Of a DNA stretch of 64,000 bases, positions 22,568 through 34,604 are shown piece by piece. The first letter of the stretch is position 1. Every line of letters starts with the position of its first letter. This DNA is from Dryas octopetala. Its lineage: Eukaryota; Streptophyta; Magnoliopsida; Rosales; Rosaceae. The position numbers and the translations under genes were made by a program. Below the pieces are notes generated by a model. It saw only the letters and a list, made by a program, of their open reading frames with translations, was not told the origin of the DNA and ran no database searches. The stretch covers positions 11,036,001 through 11,100,000 of the forward strand of contig OY992835.1 in the NCBI GenBank assembly GCA_963921425.1. The letters run 5' to 3'.

Positions 22568-25500
22568 CTAAATAAGGTTGATAATCTTTTTCGTTCGACC
22601 CCTTCCTCTTTTGGTCTCTTTTCCTTTTTGTTTTGGCACTTTGGTAGATGGAGGCACTCCCGACATCAATTCATCAAATGAGTCCTTCGGCGCCTCGGAG
22701 TTGGGCTGCGATCCTGTCTCAATGTCCTTCAAAATCGCATGAAGCCTAAGGTTTCGTGGATGTCTGACAATTTCAAGGGCGATTTTCATCCGCTCACCCA
22801 CATAATCAAAAGGCTGCATGAAACCAAATAATATTCACAATACTGAAACACAAACACTCAAATAACCAATAATGCATAAGATATTAAAAAAACTCACATC
22901 TTTGCCAAAATCTAAGGCATTTTCAAAATCCATCATCCACCTCATCACAAATAACCCACAGTCGTAGCCATTAGGTTGTTGCGGGACGCCCTTGGGGTAA
23001 ATGAGTTTGAAACTCCTGAATTCCAACATTTCTTCTACCCGCTCGTTACAAAACAAAAAATCGAGTAGACGCAACTGAGGTAAATTCAATTGAAACGAAA
23101 ATATTAACAATTAGTACAACTAAACTAGAAATAAGATACATGCATGTTGTATACGTCAGACAAGTAAACTCACCAAACCGGAAACCATCCCTTGACGGTG
23201 TAACTCACGATTAGGCGTCCTAAGTGAATCCCATATCTCAGCCTCTTTTTTTTTTAGGCTTAACAACTAATAAAAATAGATGGGGTGTTTCGGCATCCCG
23301 TAATGTGAAAAACATCTGCAACAATATACCCATGGTGTCATGCTTGCACATATATTAAGTAACTTTGTTTATTCACAAATTGATCAATTCACAAATTTAT
23401 TGATTTATTGACTAAAAAAGTAGAGAATGAAATATACCCGCTCACAGTTCTTGAAAGGACAAGTATCTGTTGCCTCGACGAGTGCATTCTCCTTCCACCC
23501 TTTCACTTGCTTTTCACACTTGGCCTTATCGGGAGGTAGCATGTGTGCCTTTTCCTACAAACATTTAGAAAAATCATAAACAGTTGCATTCAACATCAAT
23601 ATTTGTCACTATAGTAAGGTTATTAGGGTAAGGTACCGAGAAGAAAAAGGGGAAGAACCAATCCGTAGAACCGGGATGCCTTTGGTATTTTCCTACCACA
23701 TCTATCAGGTCCGTGCTGATGTGCTGTTCAGGCCACAAAGTTTCAAAACTCTGCCGATACAATGTAAGTCCGTATCCTTTGTCAAGAGTCACAATGGCAT
23801 ATCTACATGATTTGAGGGGATGTCATATAAGTAACTCTGGAACATTGATTATGTACTGTACATTCATAAACTTTTATTAAGTAACAATCTTACCTGTCAA
23901 ACCTATCCGCCATAAAAATGAAGGCACACATTGAGATATCATCATGGGATAGATGGCCGGGAAGAGGACCCTTGAAAGGTCCGCATCCTTGCCTCTCGCA
24001 GATTTTATCAAATTTTTTTTCCAATAAAGAGGATTTCATCACTTCATCAGGAACAAATGGTCTCTTAAAACCCATGGCCACATTGCTGGTGCTGGTCATG
24101 CTGGTGGACTCATTGTGCTTTGAATAATAAACCAATCAACCAACACGAACATAACATGCATGAAAAAAAACCAAGCAACACATCAATACTTGCTAATTCA
24201 ATATTCCGACCAAAAAAACAACAATATGCACAAAAGCCAATCAACACATGAATACTTGCTATTCAAGATTAGAAACAATAACACATGCAAATTAAAGCCA
24301 ACCAATCAACCATTACATTTTAATGGTACCTATACTTGTTTCAAAAAACATGGGAAACACTTATTATTCAATATTCCAAATCTAGACAATTTGTTCTACA
24401 TTAAACATTAATTATACTTGAACACTCATGAAATATGGTCAATACTCGTTATTCAAAGCTCATTCATACCTCTTTGCGGGGTAGCTCCTCCAAAGACAAA
24501 GATTTCTGCCGAGTTATTATGGGTTCAATTCGTGGCGGGGGTTGCACTTCATTAATTGGAGGTAATCGGTGTCGAGTTGTTTCACTCTCCTTAGGCACAT
24601 TATGGACATGTGCATTTTGCGAAACCGCCACCATACTAGCAATTTTTCCGCTCACTTTGTTAAAAAATTCTTCTTGAAATTGCATAAATCTGTGCGACAT
24701 TACTTCATTGCCGTCGGCGATGCATTTCTGGATAGCAGAAACATTTGCATTCATTTCAACTTGGGATTTCTGGAGGGCAGAAATTGATGAGCAAGCATCA
24801 GCCACATACTTCTGGAGGACATACACAGTATGGGACAATGTGGCCACCTCTCCCTTCAAGGAAGTCACATCCGTATGTTGGTGAACTGGGAAACAACGAT
24901 CGCCTAGTTCAATTTCTGTGCTTACAAATCCCCCTCTCTCTTTCACCCATTTGAGCAGCGTACTAATCTTTTGGTCATCCCATGAAACCACGGCTGGCAA
25001 AGAACGGTCTACCATTGTTCTGCCATGTTGAAGAGCATCCATATAGTACAATTGTAAGAACAGAACACAGCCGCATAGGTAGCTTCCTTCGTTAGACTTG
25101 AAGGCCTTGATTCCATCAACCAGATGCTTTAGGGAATAACTTGCCCATTTACCAAGTCGTATGGTATTCGGTTCTTTCAGTGCTTCCAGAAATTTTCTAC
25201 TTACTAGTAGGCTAGAAGTTGGGCAAAGAATAGTGCCCAAGGCGAACAACATAAAAGTCACTCGAAAGTTGTCGTCAATTATATCTACCTCACCAAGCCT
25301 TTTTTGTAAGTCACCAATCTTGATCTTCCCATCACTGGTGCAATGGATACTGGCCAACGTCTGGACTTCGGTCTTGTTCACGGAGTCCGCAGTTGAAATT
25401 TCCATTCCACCCTCCGGAACACCCATTAAGACCATGGAATCTTGAGGCGTGATGATGGAAGTCTTGCCATGTATCTCAATAGAACATGTGTCTGGTTGAA

Positions 25501-26119
25501 AGCGATCCACGAGAAACCGACATAGACGGCGACGCAAGCTATGGCACTTCATCCGGGCAAGCACACCGAACCCCATCTCATTTATAGCTGTGATTTTATC
25601 ATTATTAAACCGACCCACAACTTGGGCAAACCGATCCGGGGCGCATCTAGTCTTGATTATGGCGCCGCTCGCTTCCCCAACAACCTCACTAAACTTTGGC
25701 TTCAAACAATACTCTGCTTTGGTCTTCGCATCCAGTGCCTTCCATTGAGTGGCCATTTCTTGCTTCCACTGTCAAAATTGAGTGCTAAGTCATCAAATAT
25801 AATAGAAAATAGGCAGTTCATTTAAATTCAATAGGCCATAAACTCAACAAAAAATTAAATAAAACAACCTTTTTGTCGTTCTTGAATAGCTTGCCAGCTT
25901 GTTTAAGTCTCTCCGACTGGACTTGCCTAAACCATTGACCAATGAAACAACAATCATTTACCAGTCACACTGTATTTCAAATGTCATTTAAAACGAAAAA
26001 TACATGATCACATACAGATATCGGAAAAAGGCACCATGCGCAACCGATGGCATGGTGGTGTCCTTGTCTCCCGTTAGTACGGGGATTTGATTTGAGGGGA
26101 TTGGTATTTCGTTGGACAT
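22568..26119 (-). CDS. ULP1/SUMO-protease-like (C48) transposon gene, nine exons, one frameshift
   Basis: Exons on the minus strand: 26119-26016, 25926-25869, 25768-24470, 24117-23894, 23802-23637, 23554-23438, 23315-23174, 23074-22898 and 22813-22568. The product is about 843 residues once one frameshift is allowed for. Exon 3 holds the N-terminal domain typical of transposon-carried ULP genes (NEMGFGVLARM, VLMGVPEGG) and a helical, probably coiled-coil stretch. The C-terminal protease has His in TPHLFLLVV (about 668), Asp in IWDSL (about 685), Gln 736 and Cys 742 in QQPNGYDCGLFVMRWM, so the whole His-Asp-Gln-Cys set can be seen. The family normally has HW where this has HL. Exon 7 has a 10-base A run (T at 23246-23255) where 9 would keep the frame, so the Asp and Cys are out of frame with the His. 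ULP1-type genes are known cargo of MULEs (Kaonashi, CUMULE). Confidence 0.87.
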
Positions 26120-26900
26120 CGAATTGGAGATGCGTTCCTTCAAATAAGATAAGAACATGTTACAACCAAAAATTTGAAAATATAATTAGTGAACAAATAA
26201 TTTCACACAATGACCATGGAAACAATGGCATTAATATTTAAGGTCATATCAAGTTCTATGTGGCTTTATGTTCATGTGAAAAAAAAAATATCAGTTGGCA
26301 AGACACAGGCCTTCTAGGCAAATTAATGAGCATAACAGTTGAACAAAATAGGTTTTGCAAAATTTAACTTCATAGTTGGCAGTTCATTCGTAATTGTCAA
26401 ACAGTAGGTCCTTTCTGCCATTTTAATAGTGCAATTGCATTTCTATCCTAACAAAATTGTAACCTTCAATCAAGACTTCAGACAAAACCATCGCAAATGA
26501 GCTAACCCAACAAAAATGATATTCACAGGGTTTCATGTATATGCATAAGTGATCCCACAAGACAATCAAGCAATACCACAAGACCACAAGACAATCAAGC
26601 AATACCACAAGCCCACAAGACAATCAGCGAATAGCACAAGACCATTACCTTGAAATGTTGATTGCAGAAGGCAGAACAGAGGATGACCACGACGACGGCA
26701 AAGGAGGGCGAGGGATGAGGTACGCTTCAGTGTGGGTGAAGATGCCTGCCAACTTTGGGCGCTGAGAAGACGACAACGGCAAAGGAGGAAGCTGAAGAGA
26801 GAGTGCGCGCGAAGAGAGAGTGGGAGGGAGAGTGCGCGCGAAGAGAGTGTCTGTGGTACGTTGAAGTTGTTTGAAAACTTCAGCAAATTGAAAGATAAGG
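26120..26900 (-). promoter_or_regulatory. ULP1-like gene 5' leader and leader intron
   Basis: On the minus strand a CT-rich leader with GCGCGCACTCTC (about 26890-26650) ends at TTTCAAG|GTAATGG. An acceptor TTTGAAG lies at about 26138, just before the ATG at 26119. The intervening ~510 bp would be a leader intron; it contains the three-unit repeat at 26560-26640 and a degraded block-edge motif at about 26372-26445. The promoter lies between this leader and the ARGONAUTE fragment at 27073. Confidence 0.5.
26560..26640. repeat. ~28-bp direct repeat, three copies
   Basis: Three consecutive copies built from CAAGACAATCAAGCAATACC with ACAAGCC or ACAAGACC between them. Confidence 0.8.
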
Positions 26901-27072
26901 GAGAGAGAAAGACAGAGGAAGCTTATAAGCTAAGCCAAAGGGTTGCCTGCTGTCACATGTGCGTTGCACATGTCTTTTTTTTTTTAGATATTTAGCTGTT
27001 AACCTCTAAATCTCTGTTACACAGGTTAGCTTTTTCTTGTTTTGAAAAATAGCACACTCGTCCCCCAAGTCC

Positions 27073-27900
27073 CATCGGAGCAGATTTGACTCACCCTGAG
27101 AATGGAGAAGCTTCCAGCCCCTCCATTGCTGCTGTAAAATTCTTTACCATCAGGAACTTCTTTCGGCAATGTAAGTTGAGACCTTGTTGCTAATGGATGT
27201 TTGTACTATTGTAGGTAGTAGCTTCCCAGGATTGGTCTGAAGTGACCAAATATGTTGGATTAGTTTGTGCTGAAGCTCAAAGACAGGAACTCATTCAAGA
27301 TTTATATAAAACATGGGACGACCCTGTTCGTGGCACAGTCAGTGGTGGCATGAGGAGGTATGAGAGCTCTAGAATCACTTCTTTTGAACTTTCTCAAATA
27401 GTCAGTACTTCATTGGTTCACTCCCATTTGCTTGTACCAACCTTCTCTTGCCCATAGGCAAGCACACCAATATTCCCCAAAGTCTAAACTCATACAGACC
27501 CTTCAATTTGTTCCCTCGATATTCTGCTTGCCTATAATGCTACTCCCTGATGGAAATTGTTGCCATTTTATCTTTTTGTAAGGTGTTAATATTCTATCTC
27601 AATATCATATTCTATTTTGTCCAGGGATCTTCTGGTTTCGTGTAGGAAGGTAACAGGGCAGAAGCCACTAAGGATTATATTTTACAGGTACATGTTTGTA
27701 TTCCTAGGTCAGTCTGTGCAACAAAAATTAACATTGGCACTGCATGTTTGTAAAAAATACTTGGGTTACCCTTCAACTAGGTTGCTCTGTTCTTATTTGA
27801 ATGGCAAATATTTCTGATCAGGGATGGCGTAAGTGAAGGGCAATTTTATGAAGCCTTACTGTATGTGATTTATGCAATCCGAATGGTGATAATTGATTCA
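27073..27900 (+). pseudogene. Captured ARGONAUTE (AGO1/AGO10-type) PIWI-domain fragment
   Basis: Four exons with the parental introns: 27073-27133, 27215-27357, 27625-27687 and from 27822 to about 27890. They read GADLTHPENGEASSPSIAA, then [60 protein letters not shown] and RDGVSEGQFYEALL. This is the PIWI core of the plant AGO1/AGO10 clade. It contains the first two acidic slicer positions (Asp in GAD-THP and Asp in YRDGVSEG); the third residue (His), the MID, PAZ and N domains are absent. Splice phases match across all three junctions, so the piece came from genomic DNA. It lies upstream of the ULP1-like promoter in the opposite orientation. No long frame remains, so it is unlikely to make a working slicer. 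Confidence 0.9.
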
Positions 27901-30394
27901 TTTTGCTTCATTATCACTAGTATCAGAATGTTGGAGATAAAAAACGGAAATTTTTTTTGCAAGGAGCATCTAGATGTCTTAACACAATCATGACTCCATT
28001 ATCAAATCAACTACATGTCTTAAAGCAATCTTGGGAATCCATTATCAGTTTACCCCTCCCCTCTAGAAAATAGTTATTAAAGAAAGAAAAACAAGGATTC
28101 AACAATTCAACAAGAAGAATATAGTCTCAACTTTTCTTAAAGAAGAAAGTACCCTAAATTGTTAATTTACTTGGCATAGAAGCCTACAGGTCATTCTAAT
28201 TTACTTTCAATATACTTTTAGTTTCTCTCATTGTAGTTTTCTGTTATTTTTGTAGTGTTTGTAATAAGTGGGTATTGGTTATTTAATTCTTGATTCCTCA
28301 CCCAGAGGTAATGTTGTTTTTTTCTTTTATTTATTTATAATTTTTGTATGAGTGTTTTATATGTTGAGGAGGAGCAGGTGTATTCTTTATTTTCTGTCAT
28401 GTTCAAACAATGGATACTGCAGGCAGAAATTTGTAGCTATCCATATGTTGTGCAATTACATTCATTCATGATGCAGTAAGCCTTCAGTTGTTCTTTTCAT
28501 GCTCCACCTTTTTTCTTTTGGATGTGAATGTATATTCAACGTAAAGTTGTAGCTAGAGGATTATAGCTTAGTATATTGTTTTTTTTTTTTTTTTGTTCTC
28601 AATAATTTTTTGAAACTTAGCATGACTTCAATTTTGTACAAGTTATGGAAAAAAGAAACAGGGATACTAATGGTGAAAATGAATGTTTTTTATATTTTCT
28701 CTCAAAGGTGAAACTATGGGCTGCTCTCGAGCTAGAAGGTATTTTTGAGATATTTCCATTACGAAACCTCAAGTCAGCAGTAGCTTAAGTGCATAATTTC
28801 ACTCAGTTCTTGATTTGCTGCTAATTATATTTGGCTACCCACTCATTTTTACCCCGGTCTCCTTAATTAATTCATTACAAGTATGCCCACAAGTTTATGA
28901 CTCTGCTCCCCATTCGCTTGACCCTTTTATTTATTTATTTATTTTTTTCCATGAAGGACTCCTGGGTTAAGCAAACCAACATTCACATTCAAAGAAGTAA
29001 ATCTGAAGGTGTTTGATCTGCAAGACAAGGTATTGTTGCAATTATGTTTCTGGATTAAGAAAATAATTGCTATGTTCTTTTATTCCACTTCAAATTTCAA
29101 ATTTAATTTATGCATATATTCAAATCTCAACCACTCTCTTTTCTTAATGATATGAAAAACGTGATTCATAAATGCAGTTTTTTATTGTATGCAATTTGAT
29201 AACAAAGTCATCTTTATTGAAGCATCTCAAATAATATTTTAGATATAACGTTTCAATACTTTAACTTGCTCGTTTAATTTTTTCAATTTTAATCACAGCC
29301 TATTTTATGTCATCATTTTCATCTAATTACAATATTATAAGATTTTACCTTTTCATCCATTACAATATTTGTCCGCGGCATCAAATATTTTTTGTTTGCC
29401 TTTTCTTTGCGTTTGCTAGCTTGCCTTCTGTTTTTCTTCCTGGGTTTCGTTTGCTTGGTCGTCTGCATTGACCTGCAAGGTCCTCGAGCCTGTGAGTTTG
29501 TTTTGGGGGTGGCATTGTTATCAAATTCCCCCCACTTAATGCATGTGAATTTAAGCTTGCTAATTTTTTCCCTTTATGTTGGCAAAGATGGCAGTCTTTG
29601 ATTTTCGTTATGGACTTGATTTCATTTCGTTTCCAACCCTTGAAAGGTTGGTTATGTCTAAGGCTGGTCTTGAAAGTAGGCAAATGAATGAGATACTTAC
29701 ATATCTCAGGCCGTCGAATATTTAGGACCCCAAAATTTTATAAATCCATTGTATATTATGTCTGCTTTTGGCAAGTTTCTACCTAAACAATAATGTTAAT
29801 AAACACATAAACATGTTGTGAAATCATTTATTTTATCTTCAGGTTTCTTAAATAGTTGATGACATGCCCAAGAATAAGACGGTTTAATGGTGAATATTGA
29901 CTATGTATAGATATAGCTACTTAGCTGGCTACAGACGTCGCTTAATTGATTTTGAAAGCTAATTCATGAGGTTTCTCAATTCAATTGTCCAACGTAAAAT
30001 GGACATGCAGTCATTTGGGCCACGACTGTGAGTCTCTTAAAAAAGAGATTAGGCTTTCTGGTTTTCTTTTTTTCTTTGGCGAGGGGTGCTGTGGAAAAGT
30101 GGTTCCACTTTTTTGCCTTCTTATATAGATTATGATTTTAGTAGGTATCGATTCATGATTAAAACACTCTGATTAATCAAACACTTTGATTAAAATATTC
30201 TGATCATTTTGAAATAGTAGATGATACTTCTGTATTGCTCAGTAAGTTAGAGGTTCTTCCTTTGTTCTCAAAATTTGCATTTAAAAACATTTTTACAAAT
30301 CAGTAAATTTGTACTACTGTGCAAAATTGCTTTTGACTGCTGATCTTTATGCTTAATCTATTAATTAGTATAAGTTACCAATTATCATAACATT
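27901..30394. other. Transposon interior, unrecognised exon-like pieces
   Basis: AT-rich. Two exon-like islands occur: 28709-28740, and 28959-29029 (acceptor ATGAAG, reading TPGLSKPTFTFKEVNLKVFD, donor GTATTG). Neither is recognised. Overlapping frames on both strands at 29381-29683 look accidental. Nothing else could be supported. Confidence 0.35.
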
Positions 30395-30849
30395 TTCGGC
30401 TTGGTTACCACATTCTTGAACCAAGTTACCATTTTTTTGATCAAACCATCACGAAAGTTGTAACGTGTTTTGGTTGGCTGATTTGGTTACCCTTTTCTTG
30501 ATGTTTGGTTCAAGAAAATGGTAACTTCGATCAAGAATGTGGTAACTGACCATTTATTGAGAAAATGTAACCAATTCTTGAGAAAAAACATCAAGAAAAT
30601 GGTAACTTTGGTCAACATTGGGCTTGGCTACCACATTCTTGAACCAAGTTACCATTTTAAAAACGAATGATCAAGAAAGTGGTAACGTTTTTTGCCCCAC
30701 TGATTTGGTTACCATTTTCTTGATGTTTGGTTCAAGAAAATGGTAACTTCGATCAAGAAACTAATAAATTACCATTTCTTGAGATTAAGTTACCAATTCT
30801 TGAAAACAAAATCAAAAAAATGGTAAGTTTGTTCAAGATGTAATTTTGT
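30395..30849. repeat. 223-bp array, block B
   Basis: About two units with the usual paired 15-mers, more diverged than arrays A and D. Confidence 0.88.
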
Positions 30850-30940
30850 GATTGCATGTCCAAACCCGATTGGCAAACAGGAGCTTGTATATAATACTCG
30901 GAGAAGGCAACTGCCTTTTCGTCTATCTACAGTTGCATGC
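30850..30940 (+). repeat. ~90-bp block-edge motif, copy 6
   Basis: Right-edge type (CAAACCCGATTGG, AGTTGCATGCG), leading into the degraded foldback at 31035-31135 and leader B. Confidence 0.88.
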
Positions 30941-31136
30941 GTAGGTGGTTACCACATTCTTGATGTGAAGTTACCATTTTCTTGAATAAAAGATCAAGAA
31001 AGTGATAACTTGGGTTTTAAGCATTTGTGAAGTTACCACTCATTGAAACAACTCTCAAGAAAGTGGTAACTCTTAGTCAAGATTTGGTAAGACTGAGAGT
31101 TACCACTTTCTTGAGGCATGCATCAAAAAAGTGGTA

Positions 31137-31535
31137 AAACCCAAATGACACTCTCATTTCACTCTCCATTCAAAATAAATAACGTAGCCTCACCCAGACT
31201 CTCTCTCGCCGCCCTCGCCCTCTCAGTCTCTCACTTTCTCACTGAATCCTCGCCCTCTTGGTCTCTCACTCTCTCACTGAATCCTCGCCCTCTCGCCATC
31301 CTCGATCTCACCATCCTCTCACCAAAAACTCAGAAACCCATCCCAGAAAGATCAGACTCTCTCTCGCCGTCCTCGCCCTCTCGTTGAATCCTCGCCCTCT
31401 CGCCACCCTTTCGCCATCCTCTCACCAAAAACGCAGAAAACTCAGAAACCCATCCTAGCACGTCCATCGCCCAGCATCCCAGAAAACTCAGACCCTCTCT
31501 CTCACTGAGTTTCGAAACCTAGAAACCCAGAAATA
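31137..31535 (+). promoter_or_regulatory. Promoter and CT-rich leader B
   Basis: Copy of leader A (AAACCCAAATGACAC, CATTCAAAATAAATAACG, CTCTCGCC units), with extra internal duplications of CTCACTGAATCCTCGCCCTC. Similarity to leader A stops at CCCAGAAA (about 31533). Downstream is the P4-ATPase fragment. The short frames at 31118 and 31258 are leader sequence, not proteins. Confidence 0.6.
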
Positions 31536-33149
31536 GGAGTACATGGATTCATCTACACACTAGGGGGAGGGCATAGTATATTAATGGGGTTAAAGAGACC
31601 TGCTATCAATAGTTTTTAGACTAACGGATGGCGAAGTAGCTTCACCTGGTTCTCTACCTTCCATTTTTTTGAAGATTTTTTGTGGGACTTTCAAGGTTAG
31701 TGCGACAGTAAAAAGAAACCGTCAGAACTGAGCTCCAGTTTTTTAACTCTTGGTCTTGTTTCTCTCTATGCTTTGGTTTTCTTGTTATTGACACTTTTGG
31801 AGATCTCAAAAATTTAAATGTAGTTGGTATTGTGCAAAACTACGCTATTATAATACTCTTGGTCTTCTTTCCTTGAAGGCCATTAATCTATCAGGGGTTT
31901 CCTTGCTGGTACATCTCCATTAATTTTTTTTACTTATTATGCATTCTCATTTATCACCATGGTTGACCATTCTCTTTTCATCATTAGAATAAATTAAATG
32001 CATCTTTGCCTTTCCTAAAAACCAATGTAGCTTGTAAGTTAATATTGATGAGGCCACATCCAACAAGTTGATATAACTATGGTTCTTTCTTGTCCTTGTC
32101 TTGTTTGGAATGAGTCGAATGACATGGGTCTTGTTATGGGCAATAACTAGATCTCTTTCAACTTCTGCAGGGAAGAGAAGAGGAGAGGTCTAAGGAAAAA
32201 CAAAGCTGCCAGCAATAACAATGGTAGTGGAGAGTGAGCAATGGACAACCTTCCAAGTATGGGTGGTAAGTTACTGTGGGGGAATTAATGAGATGCTTCA
32301 CTGGGAAGTAGATTGGCTTTTGAAAACTCTGCAGGGACTCATTGTAGCATGATACTTTCTTTGTAGCTAGGAATGAATCAGTTTCATATAGCTGGACCTC
32401 TGTGCTTTGTAGAAGTCCATAAAGTTTTGTTTAGTTCCTTTTGTTATTGGTTTTTGGCCAACAATTTGTTTGTTTGTTGAGAGCAGGAAAATGAATTAAT
32501 ATATTATTGTTTCAGAAACTCAAATAGTCAAATTTCTTGTATAGATCCCCAGTCCGAAACTCTCACTGAATGTCTTTCTCCCTTAATTTCTTGCTCGATC
32601 TCTTTCGCTGTTTCCTTCTCATGATTCTCTCCTTGTAAGAGGCAATCCACACCTAATGTCATTTTAGTGGTCATCTCTTTTGCACAACAGAGAAAAGTAG
32701 AAAGAACATGCTCAAATCAGTAGTTGTCGATGGTACTCTTCTAGGTTCTTGGTTTGTTTTCGTTCTACTGTTGTGTGCTTGAGAATACCCATAGGTTTCA
32801 ATGGAACAAAGAAACATAATCATGTTCTGCTGTGCAAATATGCGCTATGGATTCTTGTTTCCTTTCACATGCATCCCAGTAACTAACTTGCACACAAGTA
32901 AAAACTATTTTGCAATGGCCTTTTGAACTTGTTTCTAAGACACTTAACATTTAAACTTAGATGTGTTATGGGATTAATTGACTTTGAGTTTTAAGGAGAC
33001 TATAGTAAGTTTCAATTTTCTTAAACATCCAACTTCAATAGAAGTTGAGTTGGTAATCACATATTTTGTTTATTCTAGTTTCCAGGATATGAAAGAAGAC
33101 ATTTAAACCAACTCGAAAGTTTTCACAAATTCAAGTTTGAAGAAGGCAG
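31536..33149 (+). other. Presumed intron and unrecognised exon pieces of transcription unit B
   Basis: T-rich with splice-like signals. An AG/GT-bounded island at 32171-32269 carries a Lys/Arg-rich frame (EEKRRGLRKNKAASNNNGSG) that soon stops. It is not recognised. Confidence 0.35.
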
Positions 33150-33757
33150 TAAAGATGCACCCCTGGCCTTCAAATTGCTCTGAGAAGTGATGTGAAGGAC
33201 CAGTGCTTTCCTTTGGCTGTTAATTGTGCCTCTGTTATATGCTGCAGGGTCTCTACAAAACAGAAGGATTTGGTAGGTCTATTATATATAATCTTCATTT
33301 TAGAAGTTAGGCAAACAGAAGGCTTCTTCTTCTTTTATATTCTGTACTGAATTTTATCATCTTACCAACTTCTGTAATTAAGAAAAACAAGCCGATTCCA
33401 TCTTTTCATTTCAAAATACGTACGAGTGTCCTGAAATCAATCGTATATTTTTGCAGATTACTCGTTTGGTTTAAAAAAAAAAAAACATACAGGAAGGACA
33501 ACCTTGGCAATTGGAGATGGGGCAAATGATGTTGGCATGATTCAAGAGGCTGATATTGGAGTAGGAATCAATGGCATGGAAGGAATGCAGGTAAGCTTCA
33601 GAAATGATCTTTGACTTTAGGACTTATTTGTGGTGACATGGGTGATATGTATCTGTATAATATACCCTTGTTATTCAATTTGAAATTTGTCGTCTTTGCA
33701 GGCTGTTGAGATTTCAAGGACAGATTACAAGCCTTCGGAATGGACATCTTGTATCTA
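33150..33757 (+). pseudogene. Captured ALA-type P4-ATPase (aminophospholipid flippase) fragment
   Basis: Three exon pieces: about 33170-33273 reading RSDVKDQCFPLAVNCASVIC then CRVSTKQKDLV; about 33493-33590 reading [20 protein letters not shown] then [12 protein letters not shown]; and from 33702 beginning AV and then diverging to a stop at about 33757. [19 protein letters not shown] is the hinge signature of P-type ATPases; the flanking CCR-S-KQK-LV and the EGMQ|AV junction point to plant ALA flippases. Phosphorylation site, transmembrane and nucleotide-binding parts are missing. The GTAAGC donor and TTGCAG acceptor are preserved. It lies downstream of leader B in the same orientation. Confidence 0.88.
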
Positions 33758-33939
33758 GAGATTTGCATTGTTGGGTTTTTTATTAAAATCTAAGTTGTGA
33801 GAGAGATGTACATGTTTTGATGGATAAACTTTGATATCCGAATACTAGTCACTTGTCATTTTGAAATGAAATGTATTAACATCTACTGTTGCTACTTATA
33901 TTGAAAACAAAGCAGGATGTATTTAATGTTGTAATTTTG

Positions 33940-34320
33940 AAAAAATGAGTTTAAAATAGTAATTAAAATCGAATTTGTGACCAAATTCTATCACTAAATG
34001 TATCTACAATATTTTAGTGAAGGAATGGTAGGTTTTAGTAATGAAGATTTTGATCACTATTTCATGTAACCACCAGATCCACCTCAGCATATTTTAGGGA
34101 TGAATATATTTATGTTCCTCACTGAACCATCATCTATGGTGATGAAACATAGGCCTTTAGTGACCAAAATTTTGGTATTTTTGGGATGGAATAGTTCATC
34201 AATAAATCAATTTTTTTAGTGAGGAAAGACTTTGGTCACAAAAAAGTATAGGTTTTAGTGATGAATATTTTTTGTTCCTCACTAATAGGCTTTAGTCACT
34301 TGGTTTGGGTTTCGGTCAAT
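33940..34320. mobile_element. CACTA-type subterminal remnant
   Basis: Repeated TTTAGTGAYGAA and TTCCTCACTAA motifs in both orientations, spaced by 20-60 bp, as in CACTA subterminal regions. No CACTACAA terminus is visible, so this is a truncated piece. It abuts telomere-like module sequence at about 34330. Confidence 0.5.
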
Positions 34321-34329
34321 TTAGAAACT

Positions 34330-34489
34330 TAAACTTAAACTTAAACCCTATATTATATATCCTAAATCCTACTGTGTTTTTTTCAAATTGTAAATCCTAT
34401 AACTTACCCAATACACTATACCTTAAGACTATAATTCATAGTTGGTAACTTGGTATATAACTATAGAAGCAATTTTGTTGAGAATTTGG
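34330..34489. repeat. Telomere-like module segment before block C
   Basis: AAACTTAAACCCTATATTA through to TATAACTATAGAAGCAATTT matches 40580-40730 closely and, without the CACTA-like insert, 14500-14620. Confidence 0.8.
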
Positions 34490-34577
34490 GATTGCATGTC
34501 AAAACCTGATTGTCAAACAGGAGCTTATGTTTAGTTGTCTGAGAATGCAATTGCTCTTTCGTCTATACACAGTTGCA
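34490..34577 (+). repeat. ~90-bp block-edge motif, copy 7
   Basis: Left-edge type (AAAACCTGATTGTCAAACAG, CAGTTGCAGTGTGAAAC) before array C. Confidence 0.88.
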
Positions 34578-34604
34578 GTGTGAAACAATTTTTGGCCAAC
34601 TGAT

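Noticed and set aside
29381..29683. 100-codon minus-strand and 69-codon plus-strand frames
   Set aside because: Mutually overlapping, no domain, no splice context and AT-rich surroundings; probably accidental.
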